Below are positions 1-13,700 of a stretch of DNA of 64,000 nt, piece after piece. Origin of the DNA: Mycoplasmopsis columbinasalis (GTDB taxonomy: Bacteria > Bacillota_I > Bacilli_A > Mycoplasmatales > Metamycoplasmataceae). The notes under the pieces are model-generated. The model saw only the letters and a program-made list of their open reading frames with translations. It searched no databases and was not told the origin of the DNA. Numbering within the stretch: the first letter of the stretch is position 1; the number at the start of each line of letters is the position of its first letter. The stretch is from assembly GCF_900660705.1 (NCBI RefSeq), contig NZ_LR215043.1, positions 1 through 64,000 on the forward strand, in the 5' to 3' direction. A program made the translations under genes and the position numbers.

Positions 1-1323
1 TTGGCGTTCGCATTCCGTTTACACCAAGCTGGTTTTGCAAGCAAACTTCACATAATTACTATCACAGGCTTTGGTAAAGTTAATGATTTTGCTGTACTCG
101 AAGAAGACCAAAGCAACAAATTTGTAACTTATAACGGTACACCTGCAAACATACTTCCAAGTCAAGCTATTACTCAACCCCAAAACTTTAGTTTGATGAC
201 ACCAACAGGACCATATACTCCTAACCCCGCATTTTACGAGCTTGTTACACCCCCAAGATTAACTGCTGACGACACAACTGGAACTGTGACTTACATTCAA
301 ACATTGCGAGCTAAAAACACTGATCTAACTCTTGATCTTAAAAAAGAACTCACTGGTTTTCAAAATACAACTGACCTTGAATTTAACACAATTTTAGGTG
401 CGCTCCAAGTTGTAGCGCCTGCTTACCAAAATACATTGCCATCTTTAGCACTTAATAGTGCTCAGAGTGAAGGTATCTTTAAAGTCTTTAATTTGGTTGA
501 TGCTAACACTAACCAACCTTTTGACCAGAGTCATTATGGCCTTAGTGGCTTTACCTTTAACCTTAGTAATTTCGTAGCCAATGATGCCACTGGCCAAGTT
601 GAATTTGTCTTGGAAGTAAGCAAAAATGGCCGCGTGCAAACTAAAGTGCAAAGTCTGACTACTTTCTTAACTACCGCAGCCTACCACGCCCAACTTGACC
701 AAGCTAACCAAGCAAATAGTGCTGCTTTGACAACTTTTAGTCAACAAGTAATTTTTGACCAAGTATTTGCAAATTTAAGTACTAATGCTACATACAAGGG
801 CACAAGACCAAAAAACACAATTCTCGCAACACAAGTAAATTTCAATACGGATGTGCAGTTGTATCAACTCAACACACAACCATTCAACCTACCTGCAAAC
901 TATGAATTAGTACTTGAACGCACAGACTATGATCGTGTTAGAAGTATTGTCATTTACCACGTGAAATTACACGACCGCGTAAATAATTTGACATCTGCTG
1001 TTAAACAAATTACCCTAGCTGATGACTTCGGCGCTGACATAATTACTGAGTGAATACCGAAAATCAATTATGCTAAACTAACACTAGATCATGCAAATGA
1101 AATAGTTGAGCATGGCGGTTATACAAACTATTTACCTTCAGCTTTTGTGAAGTTGTTGACACCCGCACAACAACACAAGGCTATCGTCCGCAAGATGTTT
1201 TACTTGTTACTCAAACAGAAAATGGCACCGAACAATTACTTGAAAGCCAACATTTGCGTGATCTTGGTATTCATATTAACTTTGATCGCTGAACCAATAT
1301 CAATGACCAAGCAGGTACTTTAA
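1..1323 (+). CDS. Lipoprotein_17-type surface protein, 5' part (partial at window edge)
   Basis: The reading frame is already open at base 1, so the true start lies upstream. With TGA as Trp (for example at 1051-1053) frame 1 runs to TAA at 1321-1323, but only the part up to about 1145 looks genuine. The protein consists of ~100-residue beta-rich units with the pattern known from mycoplasma Lipoprotein_17 (lipoprotein-associated) domains: an LPS or ILPS motif, then a 'TGxVEFxLEV / TGTVTYIQTL' strand pair, then 'xxxGF'. Such domains sit on the outer face of the membrane; no enzymatic role is implied. After about 1145 the frame-1 translation loses all similarity to these units, while frame 3 resumes it, so residues after about 382 are out-of-frame junk. 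The N-terminal signal or lipobox is outside the window. Domain call moderate, since it rests on pattern memory. Confidence 0.6.
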
Positions 1324-2555
1324 CAGCGGTAATTAGTTTAAAAATCGGTGCTAAATCACACAAAGTCGAGTTTAATTTCAATGGTTTTCTTTCTGCACCC
1401 GTGCTAATGGAAACGTTTGTCCAAAAAGTGCGTTATGCTTCCTTTAAACCTGGGGCATTACCACAACTTTTAAGTCAAAATAATACGTTCTTTTCGCCAC
1501 ATAATTTTATCGATTTAATAAATAATCATCAGGGAGAACAGGGTTATCGTTCTGAGGATCTTGTTACAGTTACAGAGTTACAAACTAACGGCGAAGAATT
1601 ATTGAATTCACCTGAGTTTGCAAGAAACGGTGGCGTTATTACGATTAAAAATTACACTACCAGTGGCAATTCAACTACAGGGTTAGAAGCCACAGTTGAA
1701 CTCAAACTTGGCACGTTACATCGTGAAGTTTTATTGCCACTTTCTTTAACACAAAGTGATTGAGAAGTTATTCAACGTGGACAATTTGAACATTTGTCAA
1801 CTAGAATTTATTATTTAAATCCAATTAATTTTAATATTGGTAGAGTAGCCATTGGTTACGATTGGCGTGAACCAAATCGACCAATAGAGGATCATCGCGC
1901 TTGGTTACCAACAGAATTTGCGCGTGAATACAATTCAAGACTTGATAGTCCAGAAGATTGAGTTAAATATTTATTTTTCTTAGGTGAAGAAGATATAACG
2001 AGAGCAGAAGATGATAAAAATCTACTTACTAATTCTAATTTAAAAGCGGCAGGAATTGTGATTTCTATAGTTAATTTCGAAAATGCTAATAACGAAACAG
2101 GAACACTAGACGTAGTAATAGAATTGCGTGTCGGTTCAAATACTAAGAGATTTACTTTCACTATTGACCGTTTTAGAATTTCTGACGACGCAATTAAGAA
2201 AATCGTCAAATCATGAGTTAGTTTAACTGCTAATTTCACTGCGGAAGAAAAACAACAAATTAGTTTCGAGGATGCTTATTACAACCATCGCGATAAATGA
2301 ACTTTAAGAATTAGAAAAATTGATGCTGAAGGTACTGAAAGTTTCGAAGATATAATTAACCCTTGAAAAAATTATGAATATTGAAACGTATATGAAAGAA
2401 TTTTTCTTTACCCTGATTTAAAACCTAATTGAGACACCCAAAATCTTTCTCTTGTCGTTACACCAAGTGAATACTATCGCGATGTAGCAACTTGATCTCA
2501 ACCGAGATTTGCAGACGAGGAATTTGCCAAAACATTTGTTTTTGCCGAAAACTAA
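1149..2555 (+). pseudogene. Same surface protein, 3' part in frame 3 after a one-base frameshift
   Basis: Frame 3 from about 1149 to TAA 2553-2555 continues the protein that frame 1 leaves. The piece contains further repeat units: 'QGYRPQDVLLVTQTENGTEQ' is followed later by 'QGYRSEDLVTVTELQTNGEE', the same module twice. TGA Trp codons occur at 1290, 1761, 1959, 2214 and several later sites. Only one base is missing between the two frames, and the likely site is the T4 run at 1143-1146. The piece has no start with a ribosome-binding site, so it is probably not translated alone. Together 1-2555 is best read as one frameshifted surface-protein gene, either a recent pseudogene, a phase-variable state or a sequencing error. 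A plus-strand hairpin terminator follows 30 bases later. Confidence 0.65.
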
Positions 2556-2583
2556 ACATTTTTATTATTAAACTTTGGTAATT

Positions 2584-2610
2584 TAAAGCACACATAACAG
2601 TGTGCTTTTT
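2584..2610 (+). terminator. Rho-independent terminator of the surface-protein gene
   Basis: Perfect 8-bp stem AAGCACAC / GTGTGCTT with a 6-base loop, followed by a T run. It lies just after the stop at 2555. Confidence 0.85.
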
Positions 2611-2710
2611 ATTGTTTTCAAATGAAAAAGTTTAAAATTTTATTTTTTAATGAGTTTAATAAAAATTTAATGTCACTGAAGAACACTAACAAAAGATTGT
2701 TTAGTCTTGA

Positions 2711-2738
2711 ATAAAAAACACCTCGAGTTATCGAGGTG
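2711..2738 (-). terminator. Terminator of the giant SGNH-protein gene (minus strand)
   Basis: Stem CACCTCGA / TCGAGGTG (8 bp, loop of 4) followed on the minus strand by TTTTTTATTC. It converges with the plus-strand terminator at 2584-2610 and closes the gene ending at 2781. Confidence 0.85.
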
Positions 2739-2780
2739 AAATATTTATGTTCAAGTTAGAAAGTAACACATTGATTTGAC

Positions 2781-5700
2781 TTAAATTTTCATTTCCTTCA
2801 AATACACTCAGAATGCATCTAACATTTTCTTACCAGTATGATAATCGATGTTCGTTCTTGTTGAATCAAACTTACCATAAATTACATATGAAGAAATAAA
2901 GTCTTTACCGTAATTAGTTTTATTTGATGAATTTTCATTAGGAGCTATGCCGTAATAACCGTTGGCCGCTCCAAATCACCAGTGGTCTGCGACATCAGGT
3001 TCAGCACCTCTACCAAGACTTCAGTAACCAAATTGGTAGTAACCAATTTCACGATTTTTGTAAATACTCGTTCGTTCGGCAAAATATTTTACTGAATATC
3101 TTACATATGCAGGTACAGCTCTTGTAGCTTTTTCTAAAGCAGTTTCAAAACCATCGTGGAGAACTTTAAATAAAATTTTAAACCACAAACCTGATGTGTA
3201 ACTTTCTGATGCTGTTGCGTTTCAGTAAAAAATTGCTGCCAAACGCTTAATCGCTTTGAAAGGTTCAGAGTTATTATGGATATTCCGGTATCAAACTCAC
3301 TGCTCTTTATTTCTCTGAATATCATAAACATATTCTGTAAAGATATTTTTAAAGAGTGAGAAGATAATACGTCCTATTGCCCCACCTAAAATCGAAACTA
3401 CACTCTTTATTGAAGTAGGATCGAACGTAATATTGAATTTTGATAAAGTCTTATTAGTTTCTGCTGTTGGTGGTGTAAATAAAATGCTAAAAATGCCTTG
3501 ATTTTGATTTGCTGGACTTGCTTCAAACAACAAATTAAGCATGCGTGTAAAGACTCGACCAGGAATTTTTTCAAAAATTCGTTCAAAGAATGATGTCGCA
3601 TTATCAAGCGTTTTTAAATCTATTTCGTAATTTTTGATATCTTTTTTCACCTTAACATTACTAATCTTACTTAGTAAAATGTCAATCAAGGCCGCTGTTA
3701 GATTTTCTATTACAACACCACTTTGATTCCTAATTAAGACGTCAGCTCGAAGGAAACGCTTTTTGAGAATTTCGATTGCACTCGAAGCAAAACTACTTAA
3801 AACTGAAGCAGTGCCACTGGCGCGTTTGTCAGCTAGTAAACCTTGATAGAAATGTCAAAGAAATGCCTGAATTGTATCTACTGCTGATGAAATTTTGTTA
3901 ATATCGCTAAATCCTTTAGTTGACAGTTTCGCAACCAATACTTTTGCAGCCAGAGTGCGAATAGCTTGATTATTAATTATAGCTGTAAAAACTTTAATGG
4001 TGTTTTCGCTGCCAAGATGCCCAAAGAAATTACTAATCATAACGTTAATTAAGTTCTCAAATGTAATGTTTGCCGCCACATTTGGAACATATTCATAATC
4101 ACCAGTTGTTAAAGATTTTGTATTTATAATTTCTCAGAAAGTTTGCAATGTTTCGTTCATTTGACTATCAGTAAATATACTTACTAATAAGTTCTCAATT
4201 TCTGCTGCGCTAAAACTTATGTTGGCTTGGTTGTCAGCAACCAATTTCGAAAGTCCTGGCAGTAGAGCTTCGACAATTTTAAAGTCAGTAATCAAACGTC
4301 GCACATCCGCTGGTCGTTTTTGCAGTTGACTTAACACAAGTTTGCCATAGTTAGCGAAGCTTCTTGAAAGTAAACCTCTATCTCGAAGTGGGAATAATTT
4401 GAACCACCTATAAATTTGATCAACGCCGACTGGAAAGGCGGTAGGTTCAGCTGCTTGTGCTCTGGTTTCAGTTTGAGTTTTGTTAAAAGCGCTAACTGTT
4501 CCATTGGCAAGCATTTCGAAAAATTGATCTTTAAAAATTAAGAATAATTGATGCGGCGCTGCTGAATTTAAAGTTGGAAAGAAGAAAAGATCGTCACTTG
4601 ATTCTGCAGCTAATTTTTTAAGTTGTGCTGTAACAGGAATGCCGTAGTAATGTGGAAAACCAACCAACACTGCATAAAATAATTTTTTAAAGAACTCAGT
4701 ATGTCAGTCTAAGAGTTGAGGGAAATCGTTGCTGAAGAACTTGTACAATTTACTATTTTTATAGTTGCCAGCAGCTATTGTAGTTGTTCAGTCAATTTTG
4801 TTAGTGTTCTCCGGTTTGATGCCACCTTGAAAAATTGTGATGAAAGCTTTTTGTAAAGTTCATCATTTTTTTCTCTCGCTGTCAGTATTGATGGTGTATT
4901 GACCAAAGTCAACAACGATAATTTGAAGTAACGAATCAATGAAGTGTGGTCTGTATCGAATTAAATCATTAATAAATTGATTAATTTCTTGTCCTGAAAA
5001 GTTTTCTGCGATGACTTGTTTAAGAATTGGCGGCAACGCATTAACAAGCATTGTACCTAACGAATTCTCCTGACGTTGCGCCATTGTGTGGAGCAAGAGT
5101 TTGAACAAATTAGTTAAAATCCGACCAAAGTTATCACTGGTTTCTGCGTTGGTTGCTCAGAAATGTGTTAAACCAAGCACAAATTCGTCAAATAAATTAT
5201 TTTTGTTTTTGTTAAACATAAATTCTTGCACAAAAGCTGTCACAAAATCAGCATTAGTTTTACCTTCCAAGCTCACGGTTTGAATGTAAAGTTCGAGTGC
5301 ATGATCGAAAATTGGCACACTGTTGTCAAATGATTCTAAGTGATCAAGCACAATGTTACTAAAGTCTCTAATAGTTTGCTGGTATGTAGCAATTGTGTTT
5401 TGATCTAAGTTAAGAGTTTGCGATGTGATGAGTGAGTAGTTCAACGCATCGTAAATCTTATTGTTTAACATAGCACGAAGTAATGGATTTTTCGTTGCAC
5501 TAAAAATGAGTTCTTTTGTTTTGGCGATAAAGTTTTGCCGGTCAGTTTGATTTCTAAGTGCGGTGGCAAGGTCAAAATTAAAGTTAATAGCATTGCCATT
5601 CCGTGCAGCCAAACTAAGTGGTTGGTAACCATTAGGATGTGCAAAGAAAAATAATTCAAGTAAATAATTAAGGTATTCACGAATCTGTGGCGTGGCCAAG

Positions 5701-7661
5701 AAGACTGTGGCAAAGTTATATAAATCAGTGTAACTAAGCACACCATTGGTACCTAAGAAGTTTGCCAAAAGCGGTTTAAAGTCAAGTGGCAAGAAGGTTG
5801 TAAAGTTATCTTCACGGAGAAGCACTTTACCAACCTCGATAAATTTCGCTCACATTTCATCGTCTTGGAAGATCGTATCTTTAATTAGTAAGACTAAATC
5901 ACCATAAGTTTTGAGGACAGGTTGATGCTCTTGACGTTGTATTGCCAGTGTTTTGTAGTTAGCAATAATCTTTTTGAATAGTTGCTCAATGAAAGCAAAA
6001 ATAGTTTCGTTAGCAAGTAAGTATTTTAGTTTAGCACTAATTTCTAGGCGTAAGCGTTCTCTTTGTTCACTTGTTACAGGTTGATTATTAGCTTGTTGAC
6101 GCTGCAATTGCGCCGCCACTAAAGCGTTGACAATTAAGTCGCTCAAACTATTTTGTTTATCTGGACCCGAACTATTGTCAATAGTATTTTTGAGAATTTG
6201 CAACAAAATGTTGAAGACATTCACTCTTGGCGGGTTGCTAATGTACTCACGGAAGAGACCATCTAAAATTTCGACAAAGGTAAGTTCGCCACCTTCAAAA
6301 GTGAATTTATTAGTCATAAAGTAGTTTGCCAAACCACTAAATTCAAATTCTTCGTCAGGGCCCAGCGTGTTGGCGTACTCGCCAAAACTGCTCACAAAGG
6401 CTTCAACAAGGTTGTAGAAGCGAGTGTCTTTGGTGAATCAATTCACAATTCAGGCTAACGCATTTTTCAGTTCGCTTTGGTCGATGTTAGCTTGGTAAGC
6501 AGTTGGGAAAAATGCTATGACAACCTGGGCAATCTTTTGTTGGGTTGAACGTAATTTAAGTAATTCGTCGAATCATCCTTTAATATAGCCTTGTAGTGCA
6601 ACTGCGTGTTGTGAACTACCCTGGCCAGAAAGTTCAAGTGCAATTGCTTTAAGAATGCGTGAAAACTTAAATTCCTGATTGTTATCAATAACATCAAAAT
6701 GGTAAGCATCAACTAAAGTACGTGGTAACACTCTTAAAATTTCGCGACCGTTAGTTGAGTTGAAGAATAAATTAAGTAATTCTCCACGATAATTTGCATC
6801 AAAGATGCTGCTAAGAGGAATTCGTGTCACAGTGCCGATGCTAATTTTATTAAGCAGTTGGTCTAACCACGAGCTAATACTTGGTAAACGAAGAAAAGCA
6901 TCGAAGTTTACATACAAGGTATCTAAGAAGTCTAATTGGTGACCATTGTAAGTGATTGAATTAGCAACTATCATATCTTGTAAAGTTGCCATTACTAGTT
7001 TAATTAGTCGTGCCAAGGTGTTATTTTTAATTTCGCCAGGAGTTGCGGCAAATGAGTCTAAAGGTGCGTGTCAAAGCACACGAGCAAGAGTGCTGTTTGG
7101 ATCTTGAGCAAATTGTTTAATGGCAACAAACACAAGTTGGAACATTTGTTGAAAGTGTTCGCTGCCGATAAAACTTGCTAAGTTGTCAGTAATTAATTTT
7201 ATGTTTGATGGCGAAACTTCTTGCTTAAACATTTGAACTAGTGAAACAAATGGTGAAGTTGGAGGATCAATGTTTCCTTGCAACTTGGTCATGTATTGTT
7301 GCATAAAGAAGGTAGCTAACTGCGTCAAGTAGTTAGAATTATTAGCCAACAAGCCTTCAATGTGGGTTGGTTGCAATACATTCAAAATGTCGTTGAAAAT
7401 AAATGCGTTTTGTTGGTATGTTGTAAATTCCGACTTAAAGGCCGTTGCAAAAATTGCGCCTATGTCATTATTTGTGTGCTCTAAGTTTACTAGTGCTTTT
7501 TCGTAACCCTGTTCTAAAGCACGGTTAAGCAATGGCGCATTAACTAATTGAGTTGCTAAGTCAGCTATGGCTTGTTTTATCTGAGCATAATTTGCATTTG
7601 CTTGACGTGAACCATTTTCGAACAATAAGTCAGTTTTAGTTTCTAAGACCTCTACCATCAC
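2781..7661 (-). pseudogene. C-terminal fragment of giant SGNH protein, downstream of internal TAA
   Basis: This stretch continues the same reading frame as the gene starting at 17576, after the in-frame TAA at 7731-7733. The first ATG after the stop is at 7661, giving 1,626 residues to TAA 2781-2783, with TGA as Trp. No good ribosome-binding site precedes that ATG. It encodes helix-rich sequence and the conserved C-terminal domain of the family: the block 'NLLFEASP' then 'GIF' matches 'NLLFDASP' then 'GIF' in the intact paralogue at 54100-62772. A Tyr/Trp-rich end (about 2800-3100) follows. Without readthrough or re-initiation this part would not be made, so I treat it as a fragment; it could still be expressed separately. 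Confidence 0.75.
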
Positions 7662-7730
7662 AAAGTCAAGTACTTGCCCAATAAAATTCTTGTTTGTAAG
7701 AACAACAGTAAGCAGTTGTTTGGTAATTGC

Positions 7731-10700
7731 TTAGAAAAGTGCGCTTGAGTTTTGACCTTGTTGGTTGTGAGCTAAGAAGAGTGGTCTAAAGTCAAAAGTA
7801 AATTTGGTGTTAGCTGGTTCTTGCTCAGCATAAGTTACAGGCACAAACATTTGTAAGTTTCTTGTTAAGGTAGATTTAAAGTGCGCAATTACTGTTCTTG
7901 CAACTTTAGTGTCAGTGCTAAAGAAGTCTTTAACAATAGTTAGCGCGGTGTTAGCATCAATATATCTATTGAAAGCAGAGTGTAAATGTGCAACTTGAGA
8001 ATCGTATCAACGAGTGAAAATTAATTTTGCCGCATATTCATCCAAAACATTTTTGAACGCCGCGAACAGAGTATCTGTTTTAGCAAACACAAAGTTTTTC
8101 AACATCAATGCTAAATTGAACACACTTGTTGGTGTTGCCACTACTGATGGTTTAGTCTGGAAGAATGCACTGAAAAGTTTGTGGGCTGATTCTTGTAAAA
8201 GTAATTCGCGTCACAAAATAAGGTCATAACTAATGTTTTCTTTGTCAGGAGCAAAGAAAGTGGCAATTGGTTTGAGAGCTAATTCGGCTAATTTTGAATC
8301 TAACTTAGTGAGTATTGCGAGCACAAAAGTAGCTTTCGTTTGCGCATCAGCTGCATTTGGTGAACTTGCGTCAAAGAAGGCAGCAATAATTGTGCTAAGT
8401 CAATTTTCAAATTTTTGCGCAAAACTTTGTGAAGTTACTGCTGTTTCAGTATTAGAACTATGCGCAAGTTGAACTTCAACTTGGTATGTTCTGGTCACGA
8501 ATTTATCAAAGTCAAAGTTACCCTGAATTAAATCACGAATGTTAGCAAGTAGAAAGACTGCTGGTAATTGTTCAACTTCACCACTAGCTTTTTGATAAGT
8601 ACCAAGTGCCGCTTGTAAGATGTAAACAAATGTATTTTGCATCCTATTTTCTTGTTCAGGCGAAAGTTTATGCGCAAGCGGAATTAATTGGTAAAGTTTT
8701 GGTACTAAATTGGTAAGAATAGTTGTATCAGCAAAAAGTTTTTTCGTAAAGTTTATTAAGTTCGCAGTTAAAGCAGGTAAATCAGTAGCATATGGCGCTT
8801 GCTTAAGACCCAAGTTGTGCTCGATTCAGTCCAAAATTATTGTAGAGATTGAAATCTCGGTGTCTTTTGCTGTGTGGTAAGCTACGGCTTTATTGCGAAA
8901 GACAAATAAGTTGTGTGAAAGTTTAGTTAAGTCGGCAACACCAAGATTTTTAATAACCTTAAAGATTAAATCAGCATCAAAGAAACGCGCTAGGTCAGGA
9001 ACCTGGGTTACAAGTATATGATCAATAACTTTATGGACTAGTTCAGAATTAATTGGTTGCGCTTGCACAAAGTTTAAAAGGCTAGTTCAGAAATTAGTTT
9101 CTGTACGGAGCGCAGTAGGTGAATCATCTGTAAGCAATTCAAACAATTCTCATCAATTTTGTGCTGCTAAAATCTTGGTTTTTATTTCAGCATTGTTGTT
9201 AGCAGTTTTGTTAAAGACTAAACTAACAAAACTTAAGATAAATTTAGAGGTTGCTTGATTTTGCATTAAGTCACTATAAAACTTGCTTAAGGTATTGCTA
9301 TCTAACCCTAATTTTTGTACTTGTTGGGCGCCAAATCAATTAGTGAAGGTGTCAGTAAGTTTAGTGCCTACTTTGTCACGATAATTAACTAAATAAAGTA
9401 ACACATTCGTAAGCATTTGGTCAAGTTTGTACCCACGGCCGCCTGCTAAAACTTTGTTAACTTGGTCATTAACTAACAGACTCTTGGTTAAGGTGAAAAT
9501 GTGTTGGTTGAGCACATCCCCACTAAGATAACGACTTGCAAAGTTAGCAACAAAATCGCTAAAGCTTAGTTGAATTTCAAGGTTATTATTGAGATTTTGA
9601 CTTTCATTTCAAGCGAAAAATTCGTCAACAAAGTTATCTAAAAGTTGTGTTTGTTTAAGAAAATCGTTTGCCAGACTCAACAATAGTTGGAAGTTAGCAT
9701 AAATTTGAGTTTTGTTGAGTGAGTTAATTAGTTGACTTGGCAAACTAGAAATTGAAATTTCGTTTGGTAGTGTGTTAACTAAATTATCTAAAGTTGAGTG
9801 CAATAACTGTTTCACTAGTGGTGCTAGTGAAGTTTTTTCTCGGAAAAGTCAACTACTTGCTAGGTTTGCAAAATTAAAGTTTTTAACGAAATTAGTGTTC
9901 GATTCGCGAATGAAAATATTACGCAAGAAGTTGGTTAACAATTCGTTACCTTGTTGACTATTTAGTGCGTAAATTAGAATATTAAGGAAAGTTTTTTGGA
10001 AGAAATTGCCGCTAAAGTGTGGTAAGAGTTGGCTTAAACTTTGTGAAATAGTATTAGTAATTGGTTTTTGAGCCAAAATGTAATTAATTGTTCGATTCAA
10101 GAAGGATGTTGTTGCGTTGTGTACTTCCGCTTTATCAAGAATACGAATAATTATGTCGCTTAAATTATAGTGTTTGTAAGTTTCTTCAAATTCATTAGCA
10201 CTATTGAAACCAGCTTCAATGAGAGCATTTAATAAGTTAGAGAATTCGTCAGTGTGAGTTAAGTTATCTCAGTAACGGAAAATATCTGCTGTGTCAATGT
10301 AACCAAACGAATTTGTTGTTGCTAATTCAGCCAGTTGGCCAACAAATTTTTGTTGGAATGGTGAAGATGAGTTAGCAAATAAGTTAAGCATAATTTGTGA
10401 AAGTACAGCTTTTGAATTCGCAGTTTGCAAGCTTTGGTTTTTAAAGATGTTTGCCACTAAATCTGCTAAGAAATAATAAATGTTTGAATCGACAAAATCA
10501 TTAGTTACAGTGGTAATAATCTTAGTAAAGTCAAAGTTGGCAAATGAACCTAGTTCAGTGAAATTGTGAATAAATAAGTTGGCAACTTTGTTACTTAAAC
10601 CAAAGTTTGCAATTGTAGTCACAATTGAAGAGTAAACATCTTTTAAAAATTGGTCAAAGTTCACTGTAAACACACCAAATTTCATTCATTCTTTAACAAG

Positions 10701-13700
10701 TGAATTTACAGTGGTCAAAATGCTTTGTTTAACGTTTTTGTTAAGCAACAAGTCATCAACAATTAACTTATCAAGTATGGAACTGATTTTACGACGATTC
10801 TTTACCAAAAAGTCTTTGATAAAGGTGTAAACGTTAACAGTAGGTGAATCTTTTTGGTAATTCATCGCATCAGTAATGAGTGCTTGTAAAAGTTCTTGAA
10901 GCGACTCACTCGCGAAGAAAGCATCAATAATATGAAGAAATAGTTTTTGGTCAATTTCAACGTTGTTTTTTGTTGCTAAGTTGGTAATGAGATTAGTGAT
11001 GTGCGCTTTGATTGTTGGCTCACTAACAATAATGTGTGCTAACTCACCAGCAAACGAAGTCAATTGACGTCAAGCGGTTTGGTTTTCACTAAAAATGTGG
11101 CCAAAAAGTTCAACTAAATTTGTTGCGTTGCTGATTTGACTAATGTCTTTGCTAAATAAAACATCAACTGCAGTTTGCACAAATGCGCGGAAAGCTTGTG
11201 ATTGAACCAAATTTGTTGTAAGTGTCTTTGTGCTTTGGTCATCAAGGGCTAAAACACGCTGCAAGTATTTGCTTGCTTGTTGTGTCAAAATAGAATTTTG
11301 GTCACTTAAAATTTGTGTCAATAAAGCTGCTAAACCATCTCTTTCAACATACAAACGACTATTGCCCAACACTTTAATTAACAGAGTTTTAAGCGTTGTT
11401 TGATTTAGTTTTTTGTTGGCATCAACAAAAACTAGATTTTTCGCGAAAAAGTCTACAATAAAGGCTTTAAAATCAAATGTTTGATTTTGAGGAATTGCTA
11501 AAAAGGCCTCAATAAATGCTGGAGTGAAATTAGTTATCAAACCAAAGTCAGCAACTAAATTTGGTATTTCTAAATAAAGCGCTTTTAAAAATGACTGAAT
11601 GTTAGTTTGTCGCAAGAAAGTTAGGCTTGTGTTTGTTGAACTAGTTAGATATTCAGTAGCTAAGTTAGTCACAGCAGTTACCAACTCTTGATTTTCTGAA
11701 TTGTCATTAAAGAAAGAAAGAATTAGGGCTTGAGCATTGTTGCTAATAAATTCTTTGGCTTGCGGAGTAGTAAATCAAGTTTTGAGTAAAGCAGCAAAAT
11801 CAAAGTACTTGCTAAGATCTAATTTTGCAGCTGTGTCTGTAACAAAGGCATTTTGGACAAAGTGACTAAGTAAAATTCTAAAGTTTTTACTTACTAAAAG
11901 TTGTTTTGTTAACGCTTTAACAAGAGAGTAGACACTTTGTGAAGTTACTCTTTCGGCCAAGAATCCTAATTTATCTTGCATCAATAAAACAAAGTTTGGT
12001 AACTCACTTACATCTGAGACGAAAGTTTTTAACTTTGTGAATAATGCTTCATTAGTTTCTAAATCGCTTAAGGTTGCTTTAAATAATTCTGTTAAACTGT
12101 CATAACTTTGGTTGTTTTCAGGCAAGAACATTTGGTTGAGTAAAGCCACAATTAATTCGTGTGCTGAGTCCAAGTTTAAAATTTCGTTAAGTAACTCATT
12201 GGTTTGTTGCGTTGTTAAAACGTTATTGTTGTTTAACGAACTAAAAATTTGTTGGAGTTGGGCAACAACTGGTGAAGTAGGATGAGTTAATAAATTCAAA
12301 ATTATTGTCTTGAATTCAGGAGTATATTTGCGAATATTACTATCAGATAAAAGTTTTTGGAGCGCGCTAACTAAAAGTTTGTTTGTATCTGCGAATCTAA
12401 ATTGTGCTTTGAAATAATTTGTGAGAAAGTCGACAACTGAAAAATTATCTTGTGTGACAAAAGCTTCAAGCACTTGGTTAACCAAATCACCAATGATATT
12501 CAAATTATGTTGAAACTCAACAAATGCAGTTTTAAGGTCATTTAGTAAAGAGTTCAATCTAATTGGCGCAATATCTTCTGTAAGATAAGCAGGAATATAA
12601 GACTTAATTATGTTTCGAATTGTGATTCAAGTGTCTTGATTTTCTAATAAATCAGTGGTTAATTGTTGCAGTGTTTGTGCTAGACGTGTGCGCACCTGTG
12701 GTGCTTTGATTCAATTCTTAAGAACGCTAATTAAATTAAATTTGTCAGCTAAACGCGCATCACGACTAGCAGTTAAACCAACATTAAGAAAGTCACTAAC
12801 TAAAGTTCGAAAAGCTGGTGATTTAAAGGCAACTCTAACTAAATTCACAAAGAAAGTTGCATCTAACTTGTTGCCTAATTCTGGTATTAGTGAGCTAAGT
12901 TTAGTTTCAATTCAAGTTTTGAAAATATCTTGTGTCACTGCTTTTTCAAGTAAGTTAGCAATCGCACTAAACAATTCGCTATTGTCGCCAAGATCACTAA
13001 AAATTAGAGCGATTAGTTCGCTTAAGTTATTTTTTTGTGCAAGCGAACGTGCGTCTCATTTGAAAATTTGTTCTACAACTAAAGTAATAACTCGCTCAAA
13101 TTCCTTGCTGTTGTAAAGAACAGAAAGAGCATTTTTCAACGCTGCAAGATCTTTGATCTTAAGTACAGTTGCAATTTTTGCGCCCAAAGTGTCAAGTAGA
13201 AGGTTTTTGAATAAACCATTTGGCATCTGGAAGGCATTAATTAAAATTTGAGCAATTTCAGGTTTGAAGTTTTTTAATTCCTGGCTGCCTAACAAACTCT
13301 GAAGAATGCTTATTAATTTACCTTCAGCACTGAAATTACTAAATTCACTTTGAATAAAGTTTTGTAAATAAGTAACAAAATTAAAACTACCGTCATTGTT
13401 TTGAATTGCAACAACTAAACGATCAATAAATTTGTTAATTAAATTTCACTCTGGTTGGTCTTGTAATTGGTAAGCAAGATTATAAAGTGCACTAAACAAT
13501 GCTTTTGCACGTGCAGGTTCAACGTTCGCTAGTAAGTTATCGCTAATTTCACTAGTAATAAAGTCAACAACTTTGTTTTTAACAACGTCTGAATTAATTA
13601 ATTCAGTAACAAAAGTTTTAACTTTTGCACTTAAAGCTTCGGTATTGTTGTTGGTTGCTCAATTTTTTAAAATTACCAAGAAAGTAAGTTGTTGGTTACC

